A program made the translations under genes and the position numbers. DNA of 64,000 nucleotides from Nitratireductor sp. (GTDB taxonomy: Bacteria; Pseudomonadota; Alphaproteobacteria; Rhizobiales; Rhizobiaceae), in assembly GCF_017794765.1 (NCBI RefSeq), contig NZ_CP051236.1, positions 322,672-386,671 on the forward strand, given 5' to 3'. Shown piece by piece: positions 25,730-34,242 of this stretch. Numbering within the stretch: the first letter of the stretch is position 1; each line of letters opens with the position of its first letter. The notes under the pieces are model-generated. The model was not told the DNA's origin, searched no databases, and saw nothing but the letters and a program-made list of their open reading frames with translations.

Positions 25730-27178
25730 CTACACCATGCCGAGAGCATACCACCACAGGAGATCGAGCGGCATCAGCACGAGCGCGCCGATGGCGAACA
25801 TCACAAGGCAGAGCCGGACCACCGCACCTGTCGGCAGGTCACCCAGTTGCATTGCCGTTATCAGCGGCGGTGCCTGATAGGGCAGGAACACGTTCGAGAA
25901 GGCCAGAACCTGCGTCATCAGAACCGTGGTCAGCGGCAGCCCTGTCAGAGCTGAAAGGTTCTCGGCCACTGGTGTCATCACAGCAGGAACGCCGGGCAGA
26001 TTGGTAATCATTGCCACCAGCGTTGCAATGCCCGTCAGCATGGCCACATTCCAGAAGGGCCGGTCTGCCCGAAATCCGGCAACACCACTCAGCCTTTCCA
26101 CCACCACTTCGCCAAGACCGGTGGATGAAAGCACCGCTCCAAGACCAAGAATGCCGGCGACAAAGAAAAGCGACCCGTAATTCACGTCCTCATTGATGCA
26201 CTTCTTCGAGGTGAGCCCGGACCCCGGCCACAGGCAGTAAAGACCTGCGGCAAGCGCGATCCAGCCCGGCGAGATATGGTGGAGCGTATCGGTCAGCCAC
26301 AGGGCAAGGCACAGCCCCAGCACCATTGTCAGCCGCCTTTCCGCCGGGGACATCCCCGGCAGGTCTGCCGGCACCTCCGGCTGGCGCTGCGGATCGCCAT
26401 CGGGAAACATCTTCAGGATGAGCACAACGAGCACGCCCGCTTTCAGAAGCCCCAGCACCGGGAAATGAATGGTCAGATAAGACCAGTAGGAAATGCGCGC
26501 GCCATGAAGCGTCTCGGCCATACCTGCCAGGATCATGTTGGGCGCGTTCGCGGGCAGGATGGTGAAGGCCGGCAGACAGGTTCCGAAGGCCGCGGCCAGT
26601 ATCATTCCTGTGCGCCCGTTGCTCTCCTTGCCATATCCCATGTGATCGGCAAGCGCGATGACGATCGGCAGAAGCAGCACGATACGGCCGATGGAAGACG
26701 GCATGACGAAAGCCAGTGCCAGACTGAAACCAGTCACACCCGCAATGACCGTGACATAGCGCGTGCCGAGCATCCCGGCGAGCATTGCCGCCATGCGCTG
26801 ACCGAGCCCTGTGTAACGGATCGAAACTCCGAGGATGATCCCTCCGAAAAGCAGCCAGAAGGTCGACGAATGGAAACCTGAGAAAACTGCCTGCGCCGGC
26901 GCGATACCGGAAAGCATGGCAATGAGGAAAAACATCAGCGCGGTCCAGTATTCGGGGACCAGAGCCGTCGCCCACATGCCGATGCAGAAGACCGCAAGCG
27001 CCGCGGCAATTGCCATTTCCGCCGGCAACAATAGGCCGGTGACGGCACCGACAGCACCGGCGATGGCCACAACACCGATGGATTTCAGAATGTTCCCGGC
27101 TTGCCCGGCACCTTGCGAAGCCACCCCGGGAAGCCCCGCGAAAGGGCGCGGGAGCGGCAGGCGCGATTGTTCGTTCAT
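25730..27178 (-). CDS. SLC13/DASS-type anion (di- or tricarboxylate) transporter
   Basis: A 482-residue membrane protein with about 12 hydrophobic segments, the length of divalent anion:Na+ symporters. Signature-like stretches are FHSSTFWLLFGGIILG, ILPANAPNMILAG and a C-terminal TNLPGVPAVMTPVAENLS segment, matching the paired hairpin and Ser-Asn-Thr-type elements of this family. The start at 27178 has GGAGG about 20 bases upstream in a leader that also holds a perfect palindrome. It is the first gene of a two-gene unit with lysR. The exact anion is not predictable; a sulfonate or a C4 acid is possible. Confidence 0.85.
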   Translation of the reverse strand: MNEQSRLPLPRPFAGLPGVASQGAGQAGNILKSIGVVAIAGAVGAVTGLLLPAEMAIAAALAVFCIGMWATALVPEYWTALMFFLIAMLSGIAPAQAVFSGFHSSTFWLLFGGIILGVSIRYTGLGQRMAAMLAGMLGTRYVTVIAGVTGFSLALAFVMPSSIGRIVLLLPIVIALADHMGYGKESNGRTGMILAAAFGTCLPAFTILPANAPNMILAGMAETLHGARISYWSYLTIHFPVLGLLKAGVLVVLILKMFPDGDPQRQPEVPADLPGMSPAERRLTMVLGLCLALWLTDTLHHISPGWIALAAGLYCLWPGSGLTSKKCINEDVNYGSLFFVAGILGLGAVLSSTGLGEVVVERLSGVAGFRADRPFWNVAMLTGIATLVAMITNLPGVPAVMTPVAENLSALTGLPLTTVLMTQVLAFSNVFLPYQAPPLITAMQLGDLPTGAVVRLCLVMFAIGALVLMPLDLLWWYALGMV

Positions 27179-27199
27179 GAGATGAGGAGACCTCCGGGA

Positions 27200-27225
27200 A
27201 GCAATGTCTTATGGAAGACATTGCT
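27200..27225. promoter_or_regulatory. Perfect 26-bp palindrome in the leader of the SLC13-type gene
   Basis: AGCAATGTCTT at 27200-27210 and its exact complement AAGACATTGCT at 27215-27225 flank ATGG. It lies 22 bases before the transporter start. No T-run follows on either strand, so it is not a terminator. It may be a regulator site (LysR is encoded in the same unit) or an RNA hairpin affecting the ribosome site. Confidence 0.5.
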
Positions 27226-27274
27226 CTCTTCCCCCTTCCCCGATCCAATCGTTTGTTGAAATGTGTGCCCTCAG

Positions 27275-27312
27275 AAAAACGGAGGGAAGCGCCACGGATA
27301 TGGCTGCTTCCC
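27275..27312 (-). terminator. Rho-independent terminator of the DeoR-to-dhaL sugar operon
   Basis: On the minus strand GGGAAGC (27312-27306) pairs with GCTTCCC (27290-27284), with an inner GCCA/TGGC extension and one bulge. The stem is followed within a few bases by TTTTT (27279-27275). It lies 34 bases after the dhaL stop and separates this operon from the SLC13-type gene. Confidence 0.65.
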
Positions 27313-27345
27313 CTTTAAGAACGCAGGTGACGAAGAAATCCGGAT

Positions 27346-27954
27346 CTAGCTTTCGTGAGGCTCGTACCGCAGTCCTTCCACAATACGAAGAAATGCGAGT
27401 TGTCCGGGATCAACCAGCCCCCGGCTCTTTTCACCGAACATGCGCGCGCGCCCCAGCTTGTTCGGTAGATCCCGATAGCGCTTCAAAGTCTCCCCGGCTG
27501 CATTGATCGTCGTCTCGACCATCACATGCGGTGAAGTCCCCTCAAGCGCACTGGCAACGGCATCGAGACTGTCGAGCACGGTTTTGTCACCCAGATTGCC
27601 CTTTCCGCGCGCCATCATGGCGTCACGCGCGGCAGCAACGAGGCCCGGCATCTCCTCGGGCTCGATCCCGGGCTTTCCTTTTTCAAGTTTCGCCGCCGCC
27701 ATGAAACCCGTGGCAAGCAGCGTACCGTAGGAGGATGACGAGACGCGCTGAAACGCCTTTGCCACTTCGAGGAGCGCCATGCCCACATCATCGGGAAGCT
27801 CTGCCGTTGCGGCCTCCGCAAACCCTTTTGACACGGTGATCCCAAGATCGCCGTCCCCGAGGGCACCGTCAGCAGCGCAAAGCTCTTCGCTGGCCGCAGC
27901 GGTATGGGATGCAATGCGTTTAAGAGCCTCTGAAATCGCCTTGCTGTCGATCAT
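27346..27954 (-). CDS. dhaL: Dihydroxyacetone kinase-like, DhaL (nucleotide-binding) subunit
   Basis: A 202-residue helical-barrel protein. The Mg-nucleotide site DGALGDGDLGITVSKGF holds the conserved Asp cluster. RVSSSSYGTLLATGF and PGLVAAARDAM follow family positions. It lies 9 bases after dhaK and ends the operon. With DhaK it phosphorylates short ketoses such as dihydroxyacetone or erythrulose. No DhaM or PTS phosphoryl donor gene is nearby. Subunits of this kind either use a PTS protein or, in related kinases, ATP directly; the choice cannot be made here. Confidence 0.9.
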   Translation of the reverse strand: MIDSKAISEALKRIASHTAAASEELCAADGALGDGDLGITVSKGFAEAATAELPDDVGMALLEVAKAFQRVSSSSYGTLLATGFMAAAKLEKGKPGIEPEEMPGLVAAARDAMMARGKGNLGDKTVLDSLDAVASALEGTSPHVMVETTINAAGETLKRYRDLPNKLGRARMFGEKSRGLVDPGQLAFLRIVEGLRYEPHES

Positions 27955-27963
27955 CGCCTGCTC

Positions 27964-28959
27964 CTAGACGCGCCAGAAGGCGCATTCGGCCCGCGCCTTG
28001 AGCAGGTCTTCCATTTCATCGTCCAGCTTGATCATCGTGATCGTTGCGCCCGTCATTTCCATGGAGGTTGCGTAACGGCCGACCAAAGGCATCACAATCT
28101 CGATACCCGCCGCATCAAGCACCTTCTTTGCATGCCGATAAAGAATGTAGAGCTCTTCGGCCGGCGTTGCGCCCAGCGAATTCACCAGAATGGAGATGCG
28201 GTCACCCTTCGCAAGCGGCTGGTCAGCCATCAGACGCTCCAGCATTTCATCCGCGATCTCGTCTGCAGGCTTGATCGCGTCGCGCCAGATGCCGGGCTCG
28301 CCATGGATGCCCATCCCCATTTCCATTTCCGTCTCACCGATCTCGAAGGTGGGCTTGCCCGCCTGCGGGATAGTGCAGGGTGTCAGCGCCATACCGATGG
28401 AGCGGCAGGCATCTGCCGCCTTCTGGGCAATGCGGGTGACTTCATCCAGGTTGTCGCCGCGCTCGGCGGCCGCACCCGCGATCTTGAATGCGTAAACCAT
28501 GCCGGCCACGCCGCGCCGCTTCTCGGCCTCTTCCTTCGGAGCGGAAACGACGTCATCGGTCAGAAGCACGGTGGTGGTGCGGATGTCGTGCTCCATTTCC
28601 GCCATCTCACCGGCCATGTCGAAATTCATGACATCGCCGCCGTAATTCCCATAGAGGCGCAACACGCCCGCGCCGCCATCGGCCAAACGGATTGCCTCGG
28701 CCATCTGTTCGGCGGACGGGCTGGCGAAGACGTCACCGATGGCACAGGCATCGAGCAGGCCGGCGCCCACATATCCGGCAAAGATGGGCAGATGGCCCGA
28801 GCCACCGCCAGTCACGATACCGACCTTGCCCGTCTTCGCCCCCGCGGCCCGAGCAATGACCCGGCGCACGGGCTGAGCGTAGATTTCAGGATGTGCTGCG
28901 ACCATGCCTTCCAGCATCTCATCGACATAGTCAGCCGGATTGTTAAGAATTTTCTTCAT
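27964..28959 (-). CDS. dhaK: Dihydroxyacetone kinase-like, DhaK (substrate-binding) subunit
   Basis: A 331-residue DhaK. TGGGSGHLPIFAGYVGAGL near residues 50-68 and GNYGGDVMNFDMA are family marks. The His that covalently holds the ketose is in GMGIHGEPGI near residue 218. The gene sits between an ABC permease and dhaL. In a sugar operon it probably phosphorylates a C3 or C4 ketose released from a larger phosphorylated sugar, or acts on an imported tetrulose. Related DhaK proteins are known erythrulose kinases, so the three-carbon substrate is not certain. Confidence 0.92.
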   Translation of the reverse strand: MKKILNNPADYVDEMLEGMVAAHPEIYAQPVRRVIARAAGAKTGKVGIVTGGGSGHLPIFAGYVGAGLLDACAIGDVFASPSAEQMAEAIRLADGGAGVLRLYGNYGGDVMNFDMAGEMAEMEHDIRTTTVLLTDDVVSAPKEEAEKRRGVAGMVYAFKIAGAAAERGDNLDEVTRIAQKAADACRSIGMALTPCTIPQAGKPTFEIGETEMEMGMGIHGEPGIWRDAIKPADEIADEMLERLMADQPLAKGDRISILVNSLGATPAEELYILYRHAKKVLDAAGIEIVMPLVGRYATSMEMTGATITMIKLDDEMEDLLKARAECAFWRV

Positions 28960-28992
28960 GCTTGTCCTCCCTGGGAGTTGTGTTCGAAAGGA

Positions 28993-30012
28993 TCACCCCG
29001 CCTCCAATGGGCGTTTCATGCGCTGGCGGTGTCTGGCGAGACGGTCGATGACGATGGGCAGGCCGGTTCCCACGATGATCAGACAGCCGATCACGAATTT
29101 CTGCCAGTAAGACGGAACGCCGGCCATCAGCAGCGTCGTGTTGATCATGGTGATGACGAACACGCCGAGAAGCGTGCCGAGCACCGTGCCATGCCCGCCG
29201 GTGATGCGCGCGCCGCCCAGAACAACGGCAGCAATAACATTGAGCTCCATCCCAACCAGATCGAACGGATTGGCCATGCGCGAGAGCGTGACATGCGTCA
29301 TGCCGGCCAAGCCGGCAATCGCGCCAGCGATTACATAGATCAACACCTTGACCCGCCTGATGCGGATCCCGATTCGCTGCGCCGCCTCCTCCGAACCGCC
29401 GATGGCATAGACCTTCCGTCCGAAAACGGTGAAGTTCATGATGATGGCAAGGACGATGGTGACAGCGACGAGCACCAGAAAGGAAGCGGGCAGCGAAACC
29501 ATCTGGCCCACGGCATTCTCTATACGAATGAGAATCGTACGGGAAAAATTGATCACCTCCCGAGGCACCGATGTGATGTAGGTGGTGCCGAGAAAGGTGA
29601 GCAGCGCACCGCGAAAGAAGGAGAGTGTGCCGAGTGTGACGATCAGCGTGTTCAATCCAAGGCCACCGATCAACACACCATTGATGAGGCCGAGCCCCGC
29701 ACCAATGATTGCGGCGATAACGAAATAGGCGATGATCGGCAGATCGAGATCGATGCCGAGAACGATCTTCATCGTCGCGTACATGGCAAAGGCGCCGATC
29801 GCGGTGTGCGAGACGTCGATACCGCCGGAGGCGAGAACCATCATCACGCCAAGCGCGAAAATGCCGGTCACCAGACCGTTGCGGGCAAGATCGATCAGCG
29901 TGGCGGGTGTGAAAAACGCCGGATTGATGAGCCCCAGCACGAGGGCGAACAGAACCGCGACGAAGAACACGATACCCTGTGGCGTGGCAAAGATGCGGGC
30001 CAGCGCGTTCAT
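28993..30012 (-). CDS. Sugar ABC transporter permease (RbsC-like), first of two
   Basis: A 339-residue membrane protein with 8-10 spans of the ribose/autoinducer-2 permease family. Typical pieces are MMVLASGGIDVSHTAIGAF and the EAA-like region AAQRIGIRIRRVKVLIYV. It ends in a short basic tail. Its ATG overlaps the ATPase stop (ATGA). A second, different permease is encoded at 35339-36322, so the channel is probably a heterodimer, as in the Lsr transporter. Confidence 0.92.
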   Translation of the reverse strand: MNALARIFATPQGIVFFVAVLFALVLGLINPAFFTPATLIDLARNGLVTGIFALGVMMVLASGGIDVSHTAIGAFAMYATMKIVLGIDLDLPIIAYFVIAAIIGAGLGLINGVLIGGLGLNTLIVTLGTLSFFRGALLTFLGTTYITSVPREVINFSRTILIRIENAVGQMVSLPASFLVLVAVTIVLAIIMNFTVFGRKVYAIGGSEEAAQRIGIRIRRVKVLIYVIAGAIAGLAGMTHVTLSRMANPFDLVGMELNVIAAVVLGGARITGGHGTVLGTLLGVFVITMINTTLLMAGVPSYWQKFVIGCLIIVGTGLPIVIDRLARHRQRMKRPLEAG

Positions 30013-31523
30013 GCCCGGTCCTCCCTGATGACTTCGTTGTAGAGTGTGTCTTCATCCACCGTCGCGGCATCGAAGCCTGCAGTGATGCGTCCGCGCACCA
30101 TCACCAGAATACGATCGGAAAGTGCGAGCGCCTCGGGAATGTCGTCGGTAACAACCATGACCGCCGTGCCGCTGCGGCTGAGTGAGACCAACAGTTCGTG
30201 GATTTCGCGTTTCGACCCCACATCGACGCCTACGGTGGGACCGTTCAGGATCAGCAGTCGGGGGTCGCGCTCCATCCAGCGGGCGAGCACGACGCGCTGC
30301 TGGTTGCCGCCCGAAAGTGTCGCCACGGCGGGCGTTACGTCGGGTGTCTTGATGCGCAGGTTCTTCACCGCATTGCGGGCGCGTTGCAGCAGGCTTGTGG
30401 CGCTGACAATCCCAAGCTTTGTGGACTTTTCCAGGCTGGAAACCGTGATGTTGTCGCGGATCGGCTGATTGAGGAAGAGGCCTTCCGTCAGCCGGTCTTC
30501 CGGCACATAGGCGATCCCCCGCTCGATGGCATCGTGCTGGCTTTTGAAAGTGACGGCTTCGCCGTCGAGCTCAATGCGCCCGGCATCCGGCTGCATGTAA
30601 CCGAACAGGGTCTGCGCCAGCTCGGTCCGGCCGGATCCCAGAAGGCCGACCACGGAGACAATTTCGCCTGGTCTCAGCTCCAGATCCACATCGACGAAAT
30701 TGCCGCGGCGACCGAGGCCGCTGGCCGCGAGAAAGGGGCGCTGAACGGAGCTCTCTTCGCGCGGCAGGCGCTGGCTATCCACGGACCGGCCGGTCATGGC
30801 TTCCACAAGCCGCCCGGCATCGAACTCACCGATGGGCCCTTCCACCACGACCGCACCGTCGCGCAGAACCGTCACCGTATCGCAGACGGCAAAAACCTCT
30901 TCGATCTTGTGGCTCACGAACAGAAAGGAAACGCCTTCCTTCTTTAGTGTGCCGACGATGTCCAGCAGATGGGCGACCTCGCTGCGGGTGAGCGCTGTGG
31001 TCGGCTCATCCATCACGATGATGCGCGCCTTGTTGGCGAGTGCGCGGGCAATGGCGACGAGCTGTTTCGACGCGACCGGCAGAAGTTCGACCGGCGCATC
31101 GGGGTCGATCTCCACCTGCATGCGCTTCAGTGTCTCGATGGCCAGCTTGCGGCGGACGCTGCGCCTGTGCACGACATCTCCCGACGTGACCGATGTGAGA
31201 AAGCCGATATTCTCCCAGACGCTCAGATTGGGAAACAGCGAAAAGTCCTGGTAGATGACCGAAAGACCAGCTGTGATGGCGCCCATGGGGTCGTCGCCCA
31301 ACTGGCGGCCGTTTAGCGAAACCTGGCCTGCATCCGCGCTCACCACGCCCGACAGGATCTTGATCAGTGTCGATTTGCCGGAGCCGTTCTCGCCGGCCAG
31401 GCAGCGCACCTCTCCGGTGCTGAGTTCGAGATTGACGTCCTCGAGCACGCGTACCGGACCATAGGCCTTGCTGATGTTCCGCATCTGCAGGATGGGCGTG
31501 CTTCCGCTAGCTTCGTCGTTCAT
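30009..31523 (-). CDS. Sugar ABC transporter ATPase with two nucleotide-binding domains (RbsA-like)
   Basis: A 504-residue tandem ATPase. Domain 1 has Walker A GENGSGKST and Walker B IIVMDEPTTAL. Domain 2 has the variant loop GLLGSGRTEL and signature LSGGNQQRVVLARW, but its Walker B reads LLILNGPTVGVD, with Asn-Gly where Asp-Glu is usual, so site 2 may not hydrolyse ATP. The ATG at 31523 is preferred to a TTG 24 bases earlier. It powers the two RbsC-like permeases of this operon. Confidence 0.92.
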   Translation of the reverse strand: MNDEASGSTPILQMRNISKAYGPVRVLEDVNLELSTGEVRCLAGENGSGKSTLIKILSGVVSADAGQVSLNGRQLGDDPMGAITAGLSVIYQDFSLFPNLSVWENIGFLTSVTSGDVVHRRSVRRKLAIETLKRMQVEIDPDAPVELLPVASKQLVAIARALANKARIIVMDEPTTALTRSEVAHLLDIVGTLKKEGVSFLFVSHKIEEVFAVCDTVTVLRDGAVVVEGPIGEFDAGRLVEAMTGRSVDSQRLPREESSVQRPFLAASGLGRRGNFVDVDLELRPGEIVSVVGLLGSGRTELAQTLFGYMQPDAGRIELDGEAVTFKSQHDAIERGIAYVPEDRLTEGLFLNQPIRDNITVSSLEKSTKLGIVSATSLLQRARNAVKNLRIKTPDVTPAVATLSGGNQQRVVLARWMERDPRLLILNGPTVGVDVGSKREIHELLVSLSRSGTAVMVVTDDIPEALALSDRILVMVRGRITAGFDAATVDEDTLYNEVIREDRA

Positions 31524-31548
31524 GGGAAATCTCTGTTGTTCAGGCAAT

Positions 31549-31627
31549 GCCGCCGGGCGAACTGGCCCGGCGGCGGTTGGATCGAGAGGCGCGCAGACGA
31601 TTGCCGCCCCTGACGACAGGGGGGCAA
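31549..31627 (-). promoter_or_regulatory. Two GC-rich hairpins after the sugar-binding protein gene
   Basis: GCCGCCGGGC (31549-31558) pairs perfectly with GCCCGGCGGC (31565-31574) around a 6-base loop. A second stem, slightly imperfect, spans 31601-31627. Both lie between the binding-protein stop and the ATPase start, without a T-run. Such hairpins usually protect the binding-protein transcript and lower downstream expression, matching the excess of binding protein needed. Confidence 0.5.
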
Positions 31628-31674
31628 ACTTGCTCCAAGCATCTCTCGTTTCCGGTCACGTCAACACGCTACGA

Positions 31675-32673
31675 TCAGAAATCGTATTCATTCATGTTGT
31701 CGGTGGTGACGTCGACCCAGGCCTGCCCGTAGAGCACCTTGCCGTCGAGCTTGATGGCGTTGTAGCCCTCGACGCCGAGATCCATGCCGTCGGTGATTTC
31801 CTTGCCTTCGATGGCCATGGAAGCGACCTTGTTCATGGCGATGCCCGCCTTTGCCGGATCCCAGAAGGAGATCATGTTGATGGCGCCTGTCTCCAGATAG
31901 GGGCCGGCGACCGAAACAAGGCTGGTGCCGACGATCTTGACCTTACCGTCGAGGCCGGCTTCTTCGACAGCCAGAGCCGCCCCCACCACATCTTCACCGG
32001 CCGAGCCCTGAATGCCCTTGAGGTTCGGATAGGTGCGCAGAAGCTCCTTGGTCTTCTGGTATGCAGTCTGCTGCTGCTCGTTGCTCTCCAGCTTGTCGGT
32101 GACAAGCGTCATGTTCGGGTATTTTTCCTTCTGGTACTCAATGGCGGCATCCACCCATTCATTGTGGGTCTTGGCTGTCAGATGGCCGACGAACACGGCG
32201 TATTCGCCTTCTCCGCCCATGGCCTGTGCGAGGGCCTCCATCAGGTGACGGCCATAGGCCGCGTTGTCGAAAGCTTCCACGTCATAGGTGACATTCTGAA
32301 GGCTGGATGCTTCGTGACCGACCACCTTGATACCGGCGTCGAGTGCCTTGCCAAGAACAGGCTCCAGTGCCTCCGGCGAATTCGGCACCACAGTGATGGC
32401 ATCCACCTTCTTGGCGATAAGATCTTCGATCATCTGGACCTGAAGTGCAGCATCGGCAGATGCCGGACCAACCTGAGTGGCGTCATGGCCGGTTTCGGCG
32501 GCATATTCCTTGACGCCTTCTTCCATGCGATTGAACCAGGCGATGCCCGAGAGCTTCACCACCGTGACGATCGAATGCTTGGCGTCCTGGGCGTGGGTGA
32601 CGGCGCCGGCCCCGACGATCAGCGCGGCGCCGAGCGCCACTCCGGCGGTGAGTTTCCTTAAATTCAAAGCCAT
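31675..32673 (-). CDS. Sugar ABC transporter substrate-binding protein (LsrB/RbsB-like)
   Basis: A 332-residue periplasmic protein. GGAGGAG precedes the ATG at 32673. The signal peptide covers about residues 1-29 (cleavage after THA). The mature part has the type 1 periplasmic-binding fold: AWFNRMEEGVKEYAAETG, VDAITVVPNSPEALEPVL and a C-terminal MNEYDF resembling the end of LsrB. The ligand is therefore likely a pentose-size or smaller sugar or AI-2-like molecule. It is followed by two RNA hairpins that probably raise its yield. Confidence 0.9.
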   Translation of the reverse strand: MALNLRKLTAGVALGAALIVGAGAVTHAQDAKHSIVTVVKLSGIAWFNRMEEGVKEYAAETGHDATQVGPASADAALQVQMIEDLIAKKVDAITVVPNSPEALEPVLGKALDAGIKVVGHEASSLQNVTYDVEAFDNAAYGRHLMEALAQAMGGEGEYAVFVGHLTAKTHNEWVDAAIEYQKEKYPNMTLVTDKLESNEQQQTAYQKTKELLRTYPNLKGIQGSAGEDVVGAALAVEEAGLDGKVKIVGTSLVSVAGPYLETGAINMISFWDPAKAGIAMNKVASMAIEGKEITDGMDLGVEGYNAIKLDGKVLYGQAWVDVTTDNMNEYDF

Positions 32674-32727
32674 GTGACTCCTCCTGTTACAGTATAAAAG
32701 CGCCTCGACGGCCGGGATGGCCGCCTG

Positions 32728-34242
32728 TCAGGCTTCATCGGACGCCCGTTTTTCCGTTCCCCTCATGAGATCGCTGTTGCGGGCGTACAATTCCTTGAAT
32801 GTGCGATAGCGCGCGTCATAGACGACACGATTTTCTTCCTTTGGCACGATGCTCCGTTCCATCGGGTTCCAGCGACGGATATCCTCGCGGCCGGCCGCGC
32901 CCACCGCGACGGCCGCGAGAAACGCGTTGCCAAAGGCGGCGCCGACCGTGTTGGCTGCAACCTCCTGAACCTTTCCGCTGGCGTCAGAGATTGCCTGCGA
33001 CCAGACGGCGTTTTTGGTGCCGCCACCGACAGCGGCGATGCGGTCGATACTGGCGCCTGCCGCCTCATAGGTTTCGATCACCGAGGTCACGCCATAGGCG
33101 ATGCCTTCGAGAAAGCCGCGATAGACGTCTGCCCGTGTATGGGTCAGATCGAGCCCGAAAATCATGCCGCGCGCATGGGGGTCGTGGATCGGAGTGCGCT
33201 CACCGGAGAAATAGGGCAGCACGACGATGCCGTTGGCGCCGACCGGCGCGCCCTGCGCTTCCTCCGCAAGCAGCCTCAGCGCGTCCTCGGCATTCAGCTC
33301 GCGAGCGAACTGTTCCTGAAACCAGCGTGTCAGCGTGCCGCTTGTCGATGTGCCCGACATACAGGCATGCTGTCCCTCGAAAAGCCATGGCGCATACCAT
33401 AGCCGCCCATCCTCCACGCGATGGTCCGTGACCAGGATGATGAACATGGTCGAGCCATACATCATCATCATTTCGCCGGTACCGAGAACCCCGACACTGA
33501 CAGCCTCCGATGCCGCATCGATGGTGCCCGCCGTGACCGGCGTGCCTGGCGCAAGTCCGGTTTCCTTCGCCGCCTGGTCTGTCACATGGCCGGCAATCTC
33601 GGTGCTCCACAAAAGCTCCGGCAAGCGCTCAGGTCCGATGATGCGGTCGGCGTACCGGTCGGTCCAGCGATTGCTATGGATGTCGTAGAGCGGGCTGGAG
33701 GACGATGCGGAGTAGTGGTCGATGACGAAACGACCCGTCAGCCGGTGCACGAGAAAAGATGAGGAGTTCATCACCTTGTGAGTGCGGGCGTAGATTTCCG
33801 GCCGTTTCTTTTTCAGCCACAGGATCTTCGGACCGACAGACTGCGAGCTGAGCGTGTTGCCGCATTCGGCAAGCAGCGTCTCCTCGCCAATCTCGGCGGT
33901 CAGTTCCTCGATCTCTTCTGCCGCGCGGGTATCGACGCCGTAGAGCACCGCATTCATCAGCGGATTGCCCTCTTCATCAACCGGCAACATGCAGGGGCCG
34001 ATGCCGCTTGCCGCCACCGCCTTGATGTCTTGAGGGGCGATGCCTGTCGAGGCGATCAGTTCCCTGCTGATGGCGCAGAACTCGCCCCACCAGTCTTTCT
34101 CGGCATCATGTTCGGCCCAGCCGGGCTGCGGCACGATCATGTCGTGCCGCCGCTTGGCAGTCGCCAGAATGCGCCCCTCGCCGTCGGCCAGAACGCCCTT
34201 GGTTTCGAAGGTTCCGATATCGATGCCGAGATAGCAGTCCAT
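32728..34242 (-). CDS. FGGY-family carbohydrate kinase
   Basis: A 504-residue sugar kinase. The N-terminal phosphate loop is LGIDIGTFETKGVLAD; a catalytic-type Asp lies in TAGTIDAASEAV, and the C-terminal AAVGGGTKNAVWSQAISDASG is the ATP-binding FGGY signature region. Length fits xylulokinase or LsrK-like kinases. The start overlaps the M42 stop (TGATG). It should phosphorylate the sugar carried by the ABC transporter. Whether the sugar is a pentulose, a sugar alcohol or an AI-2-like compound cannot be told. Confidence 0.9.
   Translation of the reverse strand: MDCYLGIDIGTFETKGVLADGEGRILATAKRRHDMIVPQPGWAEHDAEKDWWGEFCAISRELIASTGIAPQDIKAVAASGIGPCMLPVDEEGNPLMNAVLYGVDTRAAEEIEELTAEIGEETLLAECGNTLSSQSVGPKILWLKKKRPEIYARTHKVMNSSSFLVHRLTGRFVIDHYSASSSSPLYDIHSNRWTDRYADRIIGPERLPELLWSTEIAGHVTDQAAKETGLAPGTPVTAGTIDAASEAVSVGVLGTGEMMMMYGSTMFIILVTDHRVEDGRLWYAPWLFEGQHACMSGTSTSGTLTRWFQEQFARELNAEDALRLLAEEAQGAPVGANGIVVLPYFSGERTPIHDPHARGMIFGLDLTHTRADVYRGFLEGIAYGVTSVIETYEAAGASIDRIAAVGGGTKNAVWSQAISDASGKVQEVAANTVGAAFGNAFLAAVAVGAAGREDIRRWNPMERSIVPKEENRVVYDARYRTFKELYARNSDLMRGTEKRASDEA

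Noticed and set aside
28132-30042. A 636-codon plus-strand frame over dhaK and the permease
   Set aside because: Spans two real genes on the other strand, low-complexity polar product, no homology recognised.
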